From: Collibacillus ludicampi
GTDB lineage: Bacteria; Bacillota; Bacilli; Tumebacillales; BOQE01
NCBI RefSeq assembly: GCF_023705585.1
Contig: NZ_BOQE01000001.1
Location: 650,501-714,500 of the forward strand
Direction: 5' to 3'
DNA: 64,000 bases
A model generated the notes under the pieces. That model saw nothing but the letters and a program-made list of their open reading frames with translations. It was not told the DNA's origin and searched no databases. Both the position numbers and the translations under genes were made by a program. Position 1 is the stretch's first letter; each line of letters begins with the position of its first letter. Positions 9,224 to 19,781 of this stretch are shown here, one piece after another.

Positions 9224-11317
9224 TTTTTCCTTTGACTCCGACTGTAATAGGGTCATGAATTGTTCCACATCGGTGGTCGGCGACTTACAAGCGTAATTTT
9301 CACAGACAAATGCGGTTGCACGGCCTTCAATCGCTTTTTGTTCTTTGATGAATGGCACGAGCCGTTCGATTTCCCGCGCTTCCGGCCCCTCCGGACGGAA
9401 GAGCCGGACAGCCTGCGGAAGAAAGACTTGATGAACCGCCCGTAACATCCGCTTTGTATCTTCCGCATCGCGGCTTCCCGCCACGACGATTTCTTTTCCC
9501 GGATAATAGGCAAATTGTAAGGCCATGAGAAAATGGGTATACCCGGGCGGATACGATCCGACGTTGCCTGAAAACGCCTGTATCTGCTTCTGCGCCAGTT
9601 CTTCTAGACGGGTTTCCCCTGTGATCCTCGCCAGCCGCAAGAGATTCAATGCAGCGACAGAATTTCCGGATGGAAGTGCCCCATCATACACTTCTTTGGG
9701 ACGCGCCAATAGCTGTTCCGCATCCGATCCGTTGAGGTAAAATCCTCCTTCCCTGTCATCCCAGAATAAACGAACCATTTCTTCCGTATAATGTTTGGCC
9801 AATCCCAGATACTCGGCTGAAAAAGAGGCTTCATACAGTTCCAGAAGTCCCCATGTGAGAAACGCATAATCATCGAGATAGGCCAAAAACGCAGCCTCCC
9901 CGTCCCGATAGCGGGCCAAAAGCCGTCCGTCATCACGAACAAGGTGTTTTTGGATAAAAGAAACCGCCCGTTTTGCCGCTTCCTCATATGAAGGATCCTG
10001 CAAGATCTGTGCACCTTTGGCCAGCGCGGCGATCATGAGGCCGTTCCACGCGGTGAGAATTTTATCATCTTTATGCGGATGAATCCGCTTCTCCCTGTAC
10101 GCGAAAAGTTTTTGACGGAACCCTTCCATTTGCGACTCGAGTTGTTCTACGGAAAGTCCTGCCTCTCGTACAATGGATACCGGGTCTGTATGGATGATGT
10201 TCAAGATGCTCGTTCCTTCGAAATTTCCTTTTTCCGTTACATCATAGTAACGACAGAACAAAGTCCCTTCTTTTTCCCCCAAAACATGTTTGATTTCAGC
10301 GGGGGTGAATACGTAAAACTTGCCCTCCACTCCTTCCGAATCGGCGTCCTCCGCCGAATAAAATCCGCCATCGGGTGATGTCATATCCCGTAAGATATAC
10401 GTGAAAATCTCCCGGGCGATGCGTGCATATGTCTCCTTCCCCGTAACCTGAAACGCCTCCAAATAAGCGATGGCAAGGAGAGCGTTATCATATAACATTT
10501 TTTCAAAATGAGGCACGAGCCATTTGTCATCCGTTGAATAACGCGCAAATCCATATCCCAGGTGGTCATAAATTCCCCCGCGGTGCATCGCCTCCAACGT
10601 TTTCTCGACCATCGCGAGCGCCTTTGTTTTTCCCGTTTGCTTCCAGTATCGCAGCAAGAAAGTCAGGTTATGAGGGGTTGGAAATTTGGGGGCATCTGAA
10701 AACCCGCCATATCTTGTATCGAAATGATCGCAGAACATCTGAAACGCTTGATGCAGAATCTCTTCCGACAGTTTTCCTTCGTTCGATGCTCCGAATCTCG
10801 GCTGCAACGCTTCCGTCAGGCGCTCACTGGAACGGATGAGCCGCTCACGATCCTCTTTCCACAACTTTGCGATTTGTGTGAGAATCTCGATCAGACCACT
10901 GTGACCGTAACGCCCATGCTTGGGAAAATACGTCCCGGCGAAAAACGGCTTCTTCTCCGGTGTCAAAAACACAGTGAGAGGCCATCCTCCATGACCGGTC
11001 ATCGCCTGGCAAACGGTCATATAGATATGATCCACATCGGGCCGTTCTTCACGATCCACTTTAATGGCCACAAAGTGGCGATTGAGTAGCTCTGCGACTT
11101 CTTCGTCTTCGAACGATTCTCTTTCCATGACGTGACACCAATGACATGTGCTGTATCCCACACTCAGAAATATCGGCTTATTTTCCCTTTTCGCTTTCTC
11201 AAAAGCCTCTTGACTCCATGGGAACCAGTCTACAGGATTGTAAGCGTGTTGAAGCAGATAAGGAGACTTCTCATGAATCAGCCGGTTAGGCTTTTTTCCC
11301 TGATTCGGAGCACCCAT
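9221..11317 (-). CDS. yyaL: Thioredoxin domain-containing protein, YyaL/DUF255 family
   Basis: A 698-residue protein made of an N-terminal thioredoxin-like domain with [14 protein letters not shown] (Cys58 and Cys61 in CHWC) and a long C-terminal (alpha/alpha)6-barrel-like region typical of the family also found in eukaryotic SSP411/SPATA20. Family function is not well established; a redox or sugar-related role has been suggested from the fold. The ATG at 11317 is chosen because GGAAGGGG lies eight bases upstream. The stop codon is formed by the last bases of repeat copy A. Confidence 0.9.
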   Translation of the reverse strand: MGAPNQGKKPNRLIHEKSPYLLQHAYNPVDWFPWSQEAFEKAKRENKPIFLSVGYSTCHWCHVMERESFEDEEVAELLNRHFVAIKVDREERPDVDHIYMTVCQAMTGHGGWPLTVFLTPEKKPFFAGTYFPKHGRYGHSGLIEILTQIAKLWKEDRERLIRSSERLTEALQPRFGASNEGKLSEEILHQAFQMFCDHFDTRYGGFSDAPKFPTPHNLTFLLRYWKQTGKTKALAMVEKTLEAMHRGGIYDHLGYGFARYSTDDKWLVPHFEKMLYDNALLAIAYLEAFQVTGKETYARIAREIFTYILRDMTSPDGGFYSAEDADSEGVEGKFYVFTPAEIKHVLGEKEGTLFCRYYDVTEKGNFEGTSILNIIHTDPVSIVREAGLSVEQLESQMEGFRQKLFAYREKRIHPHKDDKILTAWNGLMIAALAKGAQILQDPSYEEAAKRAVSFIQKHLVRDDGRLLARYRDGEAAFLAYLDDYAFLTWGLLELYEASFSAEYLGLAKHYTEEMVRLFWDDREGGFYLNGSDAEQLLARPKEVYDGALPSGNSVAALNLLRLARITGETRLEELAQKQIQAFSGNVGSYPPGYTHFLMALQFAYYPGKEIVVAGSRDAEDTKRMLRAVHQVFLPQAVRLFRPEGPEAREIERLVPFIKEQKAIEGRATAFVCENYACKSPTTDVEQFMTLLQSESKEK

Positions 11318-11742
11318 TCTTATATCCCCTTCCAATAATTTCTGTCGATAGTATACACGAAAAGAAGGGAACAGTATAAGTCAATAATCTCTAGAACGTG
11401 CTTAGAAAAATACATTCTACTTGAAAGGGTTTTAACGAATATGATCCCTTTACTTCACGAGCAGGTTGCAGTCCCCTATTCAATTCCTTCAATCGCTTCC
11501 TTTAACCACTCTTTGATCTGTTCATCACTCGCTTTATATCCACTGAAGGTTGTCTATTTTAAACGCAAGTGAGGGATACCGGCGGCGGCGGTCGGCGGGT
11601 GGCTTTCTTATCGTCTCTTTCGCTTCTTTCTTCGTTTTCTTTCGCATTGAATCTCTTTATTATCAATTATTACTTCGTAATTTTTAGTGTAATAGATTAG
11701 TATATTTATCCATTTCAATATAAAAACTTGCAATAAAGCGGA
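11318..11742. other. Gene-free stretch with a possible gene fragment
   Basis: No intact gene was found here. On the minus strand, about 11478-11550 encodes SGYKASDEQIKEWLKEAIE, a plausible helical C-terminus ending at a TAG, with an in-frame stop just upstream, so it looks like the tail of a lost gene. A GC-rich run CGGCGGCGGCGGTCGGCGGG lies at about 11580-11600 in otherwise AT-rich DNA. Confidence 0.35.
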
Positions 11743-12723
11743 TCAGTCCCTGGAATCTACCGAAACGGAGATTCCCGTTTTGATCGTAATCTGTTCCCCC
11801 GGAGCCAGCACCCGCAATCCGGTCAAGGACGGCGGGAGATCCAAATGCGGGGCATTGGTCACCCATGTGTAAGGTTCCGGACAAACAAATCCCTGCTTGC
11901 CATCCGCGTTGTAAACCACCCAATGCTTGAAGTTTTCATCTGCCCAATAAGTGATGCGCAAACCCAGTCTCTCATTCGCAATGACCGCTTCATTCCTTCC
12001 CCTCGGGGAAGCGGAAGAAAGAAACGCGTCGTCCAACGCCCGCTCTTTCAGTCGGATCCCTTTTTGCCATTGCTCCCGATCTTCTATCTCCTCCAACTCA
12101 CCCGTCGGCAACAACCGTTCATTCAAAATCCAGCGCTTTTCGGCTGTCAGCGAAAAGGTGCATGCATCTTCCGGGAAGAGAAACGTTGTATGGTAGCCCA
12201 ATCCCCAAGGAAAAGCCTCCTTGTCCCGGTTCAGGATCGTCGCGTTTTGTTGGATCCTCTCCCCTTCCAAAAGATAGGTCATGCGCACGGTAAAAGGATG
12301 CGGAAATTGACGAACAATCTCCGGGTGAACGGTGGAATCGATTTCCGTTTCCAGAACGACGCGATCGTTCTTGACCTCTGCCCGCACCCGTTCCCACTTT
12401 TCCCGATAGAGGAATCCATGAAGGTGGTTTCGTTTGTCTTTTTCGTTCATATCAAAATGATAGGTGCGTCCGTTGAATGTAAACCTTCCATCACCGATCC
12501 GGTTGGGAGGGAACAAAATCGGCGTGCCGTATAAGACGGGATTCTCCCAAAATTCTTCCCGCGACTTTGGGGTTCTCAACAGGCTGGCGTTTTTCTCCTT
12601 GTGAAAAATGGAGATCAGATTGCTTCCCCACCCCGGAACCAAAATGATTTCCATCCGCTCGTTTCCCGCCCGAATCGCCGGTTCTCCCAAATAGGTCATG
12701 TTTTCTACATATGCCGTGGCCAT
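11743..12723 (-). CDS. Aldose 1-epimerase (mutarotase) family protein
   Basis: A 326-residue galactose-mutarotase-like beta-sandwich protein. NHLHGFLYREKWE and GLGYHTTFLF carry the expected catalytic-type histidines, and a Glu-containing FVCPEPYTWVTNAP occurs near the C-terminus as in the family. It would interconvert alpha and beta anomers of an aldose, here probably xylose, because it follows xylA and xylB on the same strand. The spacing to xylB (12799) is short with no terminator, so co-transcription is likely. Confidence 0.88.
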   Translation of the reverse strand: MATAYVENMTYLGEPAIRAGNERMEIILVPGWGSNLISIFHKEKNASLLRTPKSREEFWENPVLYGTPILFPPNRIGDGRFTFNGRTYHFDMNEKDKRNHLHGFLYREKWERVRAEVKNDRVVLETEIDSTVHPEIVRQFPHPFTVRMTYLLEGERIQQNATILNRDKEAFPWGLGYHTTFLFPEDACTFSLTAEKRWILNERLLPTGELEEIEDREQWQKGIRLKERALDDAFLSSASPRGRNEAVIANERLGLRITYWADENFKHWVVYNADGKQGFVCPEPYTWVTNAPHLDLPPSLTGLRVLAPGEQITIKTGISVSVDSRD

Positions 12724-12798
12724 CGGTTCATGAACTCCTCTTCAAAAATTCTGTGTCTGTTGGCTTACACCTATGACAGAATTCTGATGGAGATCCTT

Positions 12799-14292
12799 TT
12801 ACTTTCTATATTTCGCCAATTTTCGGCTCAGCTCCTTGGTTTGATGGTAAATCTCCTGATAGATCGGAAAGAGATCCCGATAGATCTCTACCTGTTCCCG
12901 GCGCGGCGCAAATTCCATAGATGGCCGTATCCATTGTGCGGCACATTCCTCTAAAGATTCGAACCATCCGCATCCATAGGCGGCCAACATGGCCGCTCCC
13001 ATCCCTGGGCCCTGTTCATTTTCCAGTTTCACGATTTTTGCATTGAAGATGTCCGCCTGGATTTGCAGCCAAACCGGATTTTTCGCCCCTCCCCCGATCG
13101 AGACGATCGTATCGACCGTTTTTCTTTCCTGTCTGAACCATTCGATCGATTCATGAAGGGAGAATGTAATTCCCTCGATCACCGCTCTGACAAAATCGCT
13201 GCGCTGGTGGGAACTATCAACCCCGATAAAACTGCCACGAATGGTCGAATCCGCATGTGGCGATCTCTCGCCGAACAGATACGGGGTAAACAGCAACCCG
13301 CGGGAACCGGCGGGGATCTGCGCGACGCCGTGGAGGAATTCATCAAAGCTCTCCTCTTTGGCGAACGTCTCCTTGAACCAGCTCAAGCTGTACCCGGCAG
13401 AAAGCGTCACCCCCATGGCATAGAAGGCATCTTCTTTCCCATGGTTAAAGAAATGCACCTTTCCTTGATAATCCCGCTCTTTCTCCTCATAAGACAAAAT
13501 CACGCCTGAAGTCCCGATGCTGCAAAGCGTTTTTCCGTCCGACAATATCCCCGCCCCGATCGCGCCGCAAGCGTTGTCGGCACCACCGGCAAACACTTTG
13601 GTGGTTTCCTTCAGGCCTGTTTGCCGGCAAATCTCAGGCAAGAGCGTTCCGACGCAATGAGAGGACTCCACCAAAGGCGGACAAATCGTCAACGGGATCT
13701 CCAACCGCTCGCAGATTTCCTCGCTCCACTGTTTTCGGGCTACATCCAGCAGCAGGGTTCCTGCCGCATCGGAATATTCGCTATTGACCGTACCTGTCAT
13801 CCTGAATCTCAGATAATCTTTCGGGAGCATAAACACGGCTGTGTCCGTAAAAACATCCGGTTCATGTTCTTTCACCCACAACAGTTTGGGGAGCGTAAAC
13901 CCTTCCAGCGCAGTATTTTTCGTGATTTGCACCAGCCGTTCTCCCAATTTCTCTTCGATCTCCCGGCATTGCCAGGTGGTCCGCGTATCGTTCCAAAGGA
14001 TCGCGGGCCGCAGAACCTGATATTGCTGATTGAGCAGGACAAGACCGTGCATCTGTCCGGAAAAGCTGATCCCTTCGATGTCTTCCGGATTTACCTTCCT
14101 GGCTGAGACCAGTTCCGCCAAGGCCTGCACAGTCATTTTCACCCACTCTTCCGGAACTTGTTCACTGAAGCCAGACTTCGCCTGGATTAAAGGGTACGAT
14201 TTGGAAACCGCCTGACATACCTCTCCCTTTTGATTAACCAAAAGAACTTTCACCGCACTCGTTCCCAGATCAATCCCGATAACATATTTCAT
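12799..14292 (-). CDS. xylB: Xylulokinase
   Basis: FGGY-family kinase of 497 residues that phosphorylates D-xylulose to feed the pentose phosphate pathway. It starts MKYVIGIDLGTSAVKVLLVN (phosphate-1 motif) and contains SGQMHGLV, AILWNDTRT, FAGGADNACGAIGAG and the C-terminal FGGY-type signature VSIGGGAKNPVWLQIQADIF. The ATG at 14292 follows AAAGGGGGAC. A 13-bp perfect hairpin separates it from xylA. Confidence 0.96.
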   Translation of the reverse strand: MKYVIGIDLGTSAVKVLLVNQKGEVCQAVSKSYPLIQAKSGFSEQVPEEWVKMTVQALAELVSARKVNPEDIEGISFSGQMHGLVLLNQQYQVLRPAILWNDTRTTWQCREIEEKLGERLVQITKNTALEGFTLPKLLWVKEHEPDVFTDTAVFMLPKDYLRFRMTGTVNSEYSDAAGTLLLDVARKQWSEEICERLEIPLTICPPLVESSHCVGTLLPEICRQTGLKETTKVFAGGADNACGAIGAGILSDGKTLCSIGTSGVILSYEEKERDYQGKVHFFNHGKEDAFYAMGVTLSAGYSLSWFKETFAKEESFDEFLHGVAQIPAGSRGLLFTPYLFGERSPHADSTIRGSFIGVDSSHQRSDFVRAVIEGITFSLHESIEWFRQERKTVDTIVSIGGGAKNPVWLQIQADIFNAKIVKLENEQGPGMGAAMLAAYGCGWFESLEECAAQWIRPSMEFAPRREQVEIYRDLFPIYQEIYHQTKELSRKLAKYRK

Positions 14293-14315
14293 CCGACGTC
14301 CCCCTTTTGAAAGAG

Positions 14316-14347
14316 GGGTATTGTGTTTGTGCTTGAAACACAATACC
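14316..14347. terminator. Intercistronic hairpin between xylA and xylB
   Basis: Perfect arms GGGTATTGTGTTT / AAACACAATACCC around a seven-base loop. There is no T-run on the minus strand, so it is more likely an mRNA-stabilising or partial-attenuation element that raises xylA over xylB than a full terminator. Confidence 0.6.
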
Positions 14348-14356
14348 CATTTCGGT

Positions 14357-15670
14357 TTAAACCTCCAGGATGTATTGATTCAGAATGGCTTTTAGTTTCT
14401 CTTGCCGGCCCGATTCGTTTTTGATTTCCCGGTTTTGCAACGCATAGGCTTCTAAAGTGTGGAAGTTCGCACGTCCGGAAACGATCTCCAAGCCGATCCC
14501 TTCTTTGAAACTGCGGTAACGATAATCGATGAAATTTTCGAATACGCGGTCTTCGATCAGTTTGGCGGCCACTTTTAATCCTCTGGCAAAGCTGTCCATA
14601 CCGGCAATATGGGCGTAGAATAAATCTTCCGGTTCAAAGGAACCCCTTCTCGTCTTGGCGTCAAAATTGAGTCCCCCCTTGCCTAAACCTCCGTTCTGCA
14701 GGATTTCGTACATGGCCAGTGTCGTTTCATATAAATCGGTAGGAAATTCATCCGTATCCCATCCCAGCAAGGGATCTCCCTGGTTTGCATCCACCGAGCC
14801 CAACATCCCGTTGATCCTGCACCATCTTAATTCATGCTGGAAGGAATGACCGGCAAGAGTCGCGTGATTGGCCTCGATGTTCAATTTGAAAGAATCCTTG
14901 AGGCCATATTTGAATAAAAACGCCACCGCTGAAGCCGCATCAAAATCATATTGATGCTTGGTGGGTTCTTTCGGTTTCGGTTCTATCAGGAACTGCCCTG
15001 CAAATCCGATTTCCTTCGCATAATCATTCGCCATGTGCAGGAATCGGGCCAAGTTGTCGAATTCCAGCTCGAGGTTGGTATTTAGCAGCGTTTCGTATCC
15101 TTCCCGTCCTCCCCAGAATACGTAGTTTTCCGCCCCGAGTTCTTTGGCAATCTCGAGTCCTTTTTTCACTTGGGCGGCGCTATAGGCAAATACGTCAGCA
15201 TTACAAGCGGTCGCAGCACCATGAACAAACCGGGGATGGGTAAAGAGATTGGCGGTATTCCAAAGAAGCTTGACCTTGCTCGTCGCCATATATTCCTTCA
15301 TGAGTGAAACGATTTCATCCAGATTTTTATTGGTTTCCTGCAAGGTATCTCCTTCCGGTGCAATATCCCGGTCATGGAAAGTGAAGTAAGGGACGTTCAA
15401 TTTTTCAAAGAATTCGAACGCGGCTTCCAATCTGGCTTTTGCCAAATCCATGCCCGTATAGGATTTCCAGGGCCGAATCATTGTGCCATTCCCAAAGGGG
15501 TCAGACCCTTCCCCGGTAAACGTATGCCAGTAGGCAACAGAAAACCGCAGGTGTTCTTCCATCGTTTTTCCTGCTACGATCTCTTTTGGATTATAATATT
15601 TAAAAGCCAAAGGATTCTTTGAATCTTTCCCCTCATATTGAATTGTACCGATATTTTTGAAATATGCCAC
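14357..15670 (-). CDS. xylA: Xylose isomerase
   Basis: Converts D-xylose to D-xylulose in the cytoplasm. The 437-residue protein has the metal and substrate signatures [27 protein letters not shown] and [17 protein letters not shown], and [20 protein letters not shown]. The GTG at 15670 ([14 protein letters not shown]) is chosen because GGAGGG lies seven bases upstream and the length then equals that of other class II isomerases. Upstream in-frame codons belong to decayed xylH sequence. Regulated by the XylR-type operator at 15925. Confidence 0.96.
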   Translation of the reverse strand: MAYFKNIGTIQYEGKDSKNPLAFKYYNPKEIVAGKTMEEHLRFSVAYWHTFTGEGSDPFGNGTMIRPWKSYTGMDLAKARLEAAFEFFEKLNVPYFTFHDRDIAPEGDTLQETNKNLDEIVSLMKEYMATSKVKLLWNTANLFTHPRFVHGAATACNADVFAYSAAQVKKGLEIAKELGAENYVFWGGREGYETLLNTNLELEFDNLARFLHMANDYAKEIGFAGQFLIEPKPKEPTKHQYDFDAASAVAFLFKYGLKDSFKLNIEANHATLAGHSFQHELRWCRINGMLGSVDANQGDPLLGWDTDEFPTDLYETTLAMYEILQNGGLGKGGLNFDAKTRRGSFEPEDLFYAHIAGMDSFARGLKVAAKLIEDRVFENFIDYRYRSFKEGIGLEIVSGRANFHTLEAYALQNREIKNESGRQEKLKAILNQYILEV

Positions 15671-15710
15671 GACGGCTCCCTCCTCATTCGTTTGTTCCCC
15701 ATTCCTTTCG

Positions 15711-15875
15711 CTACGCCCGCTTCTTGCTTGAAATGTCCAACCACACCGCCAAAACCAGGATCGTTCCTTTGACGATATACTGCCAGTAAGGGTCAATGTT
15801 CATCATGCTCATTCCGTTGTCTACACAAAACCAGGGCGATAATTAAGGCATAAGGTCCTGAGATCGAAGTTGACC
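15711..15875 (-). pseudogene. xylH: C-terminal remnant of xylose ABC permease XylH
   Basis: The minus strand encodes [18 protein letters not shown] continuing to [13 protein letters not shown] and a stop at 15711. This is the characteristic C-terminus of XylH-type sugar ABC permeases. Further upstream the match continues as ALIIALVLC, but in another frame, so a frameshift has occurred, and the rest of the gene is missing. The fragment lies where xylFGH would be expected, between the xyl operator and xylA. I read this as a deletion of xylFGH that brought xylA next to the operator. Confidence 0.8.
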
Positions 15876-15924
15876 CTCTTTACGAATGATTTAAAAATTA
15901 CAAATATATCGTAACACCCTTTAA

Positions 15925-15950
15925 TTAGTTTGTCTACTAAACAAACTAAG
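15925..15950. promoter_or_regulatory. XylR operator (xyl box)
   Basis: TTAGTTTGT then seven bases then ACAAACTAA: the perfect inverted repeat known for ROK-family XylR in Bacillales. It lies between the divergent xylR and xylA, placed to control both. Confidence 0.9.
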
Positions 15951-16089
15951 TTTTTTGTCTTTTTCTCCAATTTCTTTCGTGTTAGAATGAAAAAGTGCAG
16001 TGGATTAGGTTTTTTAACTCCGTATAAGTTCCTTGTCTTTACTTCGTCGTCTTCAATTTATACATCCATTAAACAAAGTGAGGATAGCT

Positions 16090-17275
16090 ATGAAAACAAC
16101 TGGCGACCAGTCTCTTGTCAAAAAAATAAATAAATCGATCGTCCTGGAGACGATCAAAAATAACTTCCCCTTATCCCGTTCCCAAATTTCGGAGATGACC
16201 GGCCTGAATAAGGGAACCGTTTCTTCGCTGGTCAATGAATTGATTGCTGAAGATCTTGTTTACGAGGTGGGGCCGGGTCAATCAAACGGCGGGAGAAGAC
16301 CCGTGATGCTCCTGTTCAACAAGGTTGCTGGCTATGCGATTGGAGTCGATCTGGGGGTTAATTACATCTTAACCGTGTTAACGAACCTGCGAGGGGAAAT
16401 TGTCAAGGAACATATGACTTCTTTGAACCAGACCTCCTTCGCTTTCATCTTTAACACCTTGAAGCAGTCTATTCAAACCATGATTGACCATACCCCTCCG
16501 AGCCCGTATGGGATTGTGGGGATTGGCATCGGGATCCGGTATAATCGATGACAAAGGCACCATATTGTTCGCCCCCAATTTAAAATGGGAGAATATCGAT
16601 TTAAAAAGCATGATCGCCAACGAGTTTCCTTTTCCCGTCGCCATTGATAATGAGGCGAACTCCGGAGCGCTCGGAGAAAAACTGTTTGGTGTCGGCAAGG
16701 ATGCTTCCAACCTCATTTATGTCAGCGCCGGGATCGGAATAGGGACAGGAATTATCATCGACAATGAATTGTATAAAGGAAGCTCAGGGTTTTCCGGGGA
16801 AATGGGGCATCTGACTATTGAGGTAAACGGAAAAAAATGCAGCTGCGGAAACAGAGGTTGTTGGGAAATGTACGCTTCCGAAAATGCCCTCTTGGAACAG
16901 GCGAAATCCTTGTCCATCCATTCTGATCGAGCAGATAAACCGCTCGATATCGAATCATTGGTAAAAATGGCTGACGACGGACACGTAGAAGTCATTCACC
17001 TTTTTAATACAATCGGCGAATACCTGGGCATCGGTCTGACCAACATCATCAATACATTGAATCCGGAACTGATTATTATCGGCAATCGTCTTTCCGCTGC
17101 AAAAAATTGGTTGATAAATCCGATCAGGAGAGTCATTGAAAATCGTGCTTTACCCTTTCACCGCAAACAATTGCGGATCGAGTTTTCCGGATTGAACATT
17201 TATTCCTGTGCTTTGGGTGCTTCATCGATTGCAGTTTCTCATTTCTTTTCGGAAAACAACATCACCGTGGAATGA
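16090..17275 (+). pseudogene. xylR: Xylose repressor XylR, frameshifted
   Basis: ROK-family repressor split into two frames. Residues 1-about 150 (start ATG 16090 after GTGAGGA) give the winged helix SRSQISEMTGLNKGTVSSLV and the start of the ROK fold (GYAIGVDLGVNYIL). The frame changes near 16540, where the family's conserved GIGxPGIxDD loop should be. The downstream frame continues IIDDKGTILFAPNLKW through GEMGHLTIEVNG and the ROK zinc site CSCGNRGCWEMYASE. The frame offset fits a two-base loss. Together the parts give about 395 residues, the normal XylR length. Either a real inactivation (giving constitutive xylAB) or a sequencing error. Confidence 0.9.
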
Positions 17276-17281
17276 TTACGA

Positions 17282-17429
17282 GAATCGAGTAGGAAGGGGC
17301 GCATGATATTCGCGAGGATTGGGCTTAAAGGTCTGCCTTGCGGCGGAGACCCTTGCCTTGAGCAATGGCTACTGCTACCTTCGCCATTCGGGACTCCCAC
17401 CCTATAGACAACGCCCATGCCGGGCACAC
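17282..17429 (-). mobile_element. Internally deleted group II intron remnant
   Basis: Read on the minus strand, the segment opens with GTGTGCCCGGCATGGGCGTT and GTCTATAGGGTGGGAGTCCC, matching the 5' domain I start of bacterial group II introns. It then jumps to coding sequence for GSPPQGRPLSPILANIM, the reverse-transcriptase domain 4 motif of LtrA-type maturases. The segment ends at about 17282, immediately after the xylR stop codon. Most of the ribozyme and the maturase are gone. I infer an old insertion downstream of xylR that collapsed by internal deletion. Confidence 0.78.
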
Positions 17430-17526
17430 TGAACAGCGGGCAGGCCATCGATGACCTGCCCTTTCCTATTTTACCTATTGTTCATATTGTCAAAGAACAT
17501 TGTGCCTTTAAGCGCACATGTTACTT

Positions 17527-18864
17527 TCAGATTGCCCTGTTGTCGGACAGCGAGCGCATTTCATCTTCGAGCTCAGATTCGATCTGGGAGACCTTCGAAG
17601 TCTCCCCCATACGCCAGTAGACGATGAGGCTCATAGCAATACAGGCAGCTACGTAGTAGTAGAAGAGCGACTCGGAGCCAACGCTCTTGAACCATAACGC
17701 GATGAACTCTGCCGTCCCGCCGAACACCGCCACGGTGACTCCATAGGGGAAACCTACGCCAAGGGCACGGACTTCTGTCGGAAAGAGCTCGGCTTTCACG
17801 ATCGCATTAATGGAAGTGTAACCCGTGACAACGATGAGACCCACCATCATGAGCAAGAAAGCACCGACAGGGTTTTTCGTGTGTTCCAAGATCAGGAACA
17901 GTGGCACTGTCAGCAACGTTCCAAGGATACCGAAACTAATCAATAGCGGACGCCGTCCAATCCGGTCGGACAGCATGCCGGCGAAAGGTTGAAGGATCAC
18001 GAATACCAGCAGGGCAACAAAATTGATCCAGCTGACGACCTCCTTTGGGAGTCCCTCTGTATTCACCATGAACTTCTGTAAATACGTCGTGTATGTATAG
18101 AAGGCGACTGTTCCGCCGAGCGTGAGTCCGACGACTGTCAGTACCGCCTTGGGGTGCTTCATCAGAGCTCGAATCGTTCCGGCGCTAGCCCGGCTTTCAG
18201 CACCCATTTTTGAAAACTGCTCGGATTCGTCCATCGTGCGGCGCATCCACAATACGGCCAATGCCCCCATGGCTCCGATAACGAAGGGAATACGCCAGCC
18301 CCAGGACTTCATTTCGGGTTCGCTGAGTATTTGTTGGAGGATGATCTGGACACCCAGTGCCACCAGCTGTCCGGCAACTAGTGTGACATACTGAAAGCTC
18401 GAGTAGAAGCCCCGGCGGCCGCTGCTGGCCATCTCGGACAGGTACGTTGCCGAGGTTCCGTATTCTCCACCGAGCGACAACCCTTGGAGAAGGCGTGCAA
18501 GAACCAGAATGATAGGAGCCCACACGCCAATGGTACCATAGCCAGGAGTGCAGGCAATGATCAGAGAACCACCGGCCATGACGGAAATGGAAAGCGTCAG
18601 CGCAGCACGGCGGCCATGACGATCGGCGTACCGGCCCAGCAGCAGGCTCCCTATCGGGCGCATCAGGAAGCCGACGGCGAAGATTGCCGCTGTGTTAAGC
18701 AGTTGGCTTGTCGGGTCTCCCTTGGGGAAAAACGCGGCCGAGAAATACACCGCGAAAGCCGTATAAACGTACCAATCATACCATTCGATCAGATTCCCAA
18801 CCGAACCTTTGAAGATGTTGCTTGCAATGCGTCGCGTATTTGAGCGCTCAATGGATGGAGTCAA
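17527..18864 (-). CDS. MFS metabolite:H+ symporter (MHS family, KgtP/ShiA-like)
   Basis: A 445-residue protein with twelve predicted helices. Features of the metabolite:H+ symporter family are the N-terminal GNLIEWYDWYVYTAFAVYF, GRYADRHGRRAALTLSI after helix 2 and LLQGLSLGGEYGTSATYLSE in helix 4. Known members move alpha-ketoglutarate, citrate, shikimate or proline/betaine; the substrate here cannot be assigned. The TTG start at 18864 follows AGGAGG. By eye this gene is more GC-rich than its neighbours and sits next to the intron remnant, which suggests an acquired segment. No adjacent catabolic gene points to a substrate. Confidence 0.88.
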   Translation of the reverse strand: MTPSIERSNTRRIASNIFKGSVGNLIEWYDWYVYTAFAVYFSAAFFPKGDPTSQLLNTAAIFAVGFLMRPIGSLLLGRYADRHGRRAALTLSISVMAGGSLIIACTPGYGTIGVWAPIILVLARLLQGLSLGGEYGTSATYLSEMASSGRRGFYSSFQYVTLVAGQLVALGVQIILQQILSEPEMKSWGWRIPFVIGAMGALAVLWMRRTMDESEQFSKMGAESRASAGTIRALMKHPKAVLTVVGLTLGGTVAFYTYTTYLQKFMVNTEGLPKEVVSWINFVALLVFVILQPFAGMLSDRIGRRPLLISFGILGTLLTVPLFLILEHTKNPVGAFLLMMVGLIVVTGYTSINAIVKAELFPTEVRALGVGFPYGVTVAVFGGTAEFIALWFKSVGSESLFYYYVAACIAMSLIVYWRMGETSKVSQIESELEDEMRSLSDNRAI

Positions 18865-19018
18865 TGTAAAACCTCCTTTTGAAGTACCGGTGTTTGACGC
18901 TTCTTTATTAGCTTCGTCAATACTCTGATACTTTGATAGCTAACATAAACTCTATTTCCTTTTTAAATCATATCATATCTCATACGGAAATGATAGTTTT
19001 GAATTTATAGTTAATTTA

Positions 19019-19642
19019 TTAGCCCGTTAAAAGTGAATAACCAATATAAATCGCCGCCCCCCACATCACCAAAGCGGAAATTTTGTTCAAAATCCCCATG
19101 AATCGTCCAGATTTGTCCAACTCGCCCGTAGCTCGACCTGCCACGGCCAATCCCGTGAACCAAATCCAAGAAACCAGAATAGCGGCAAGTGCAAAGGCCA
19201 CTTTTTCCGCCCCGGTGTAATTGAGTGAACTGGTTCCGATGACCCCAACCGTATCCATGATCGCATGGGGATTCAGAAGCGACACCGATGCCGCAAACGC
19301 AATTTGTTTGCGGGGGGTAAAAGTCTCTGAAGCATGACTTTCGCTGTTGTCATTTTCAGGTGCGCTCTTCCAGGTACTCCATCCCATATACAGCAAAAAC
19401 ACAATCCCGCAACTCAAGAGAATCGTTTTGACCCAAAACGAACCCAAAATCACCAAAGAAACCCCTAGAACCGCAAGGGTTATTAAAAAGGTATCGCACA
19501 GTGAGGCAGTCAGTATAACCGGGAGCGTATGGATGAATCGTTTCTGAAGGGCCCCTTGATTAAAAACAAAAACGTTCTGGACGCCGAGCGGAAGAATGAG
19601 TCCAAACGCGAGAATGAATCCGTGAATAAAAGCTGTTACCAT
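19019..19642 (-). CDS. LysE/ArgO family amino-acid exporter
   Basis: A 207-residue membrane protein with about six helices and the LysE-family hallmarks: the N-terminal GFILAFGLILPLGVQNVFVF and the central SLLNPHAIMDTVGVIG. Family members export basic or other amino acids. The ATG at 19642 is chosen because AGGGAGGA precedes it by six bases; longer starts lack a site. It is divergent from a MocR-type regulator across about 140 bases, a layout that suggests control by that regulator. Confidence 0.9.
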   Translation of the reverse strand: MVTAFIHGFILAFGLILPLGVQNVFVFNQGALQKRFIHTLPVILTASLCDTFLITLAVLGVSLVILGSFWVKTILLSCGIVFLLYMGWSTWKSAPENDNSESHASETFTPRKQIAFAASVSLLNPHAIMDTVGVIGTSSLNYTGAEKVAFALAAILVSWIWFTGLAVAGRATGELDKSGRFMGILNKISALVMWGAAIYIGYSLLTG

Positions 19643-19781
19643 TCGAGTTCCTCCCTTTGCATGACGTATGAGTACAATGATACTCAGATCTCGGCCGCTG
19701 TCTCCAACCAATTGGATGGATTCCGAACCAACCAAGATGTAAAATAAAGTGGAATAGAAAACCTATGAGGGTGGATCATCG

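Noticed and set aside
11473-11550. Possible gene ending at about 11478 (minus)
   Set aside because: Only about 25 codons remain after an in-frame stop; kept as a possible relic, not a gene.
14357-15796. Longer XylA starting at 15796
   Set aside because: The extra N-terminus reads through the xylH relic in another frame; the GTG at 15670 has a good site and gives normal length.
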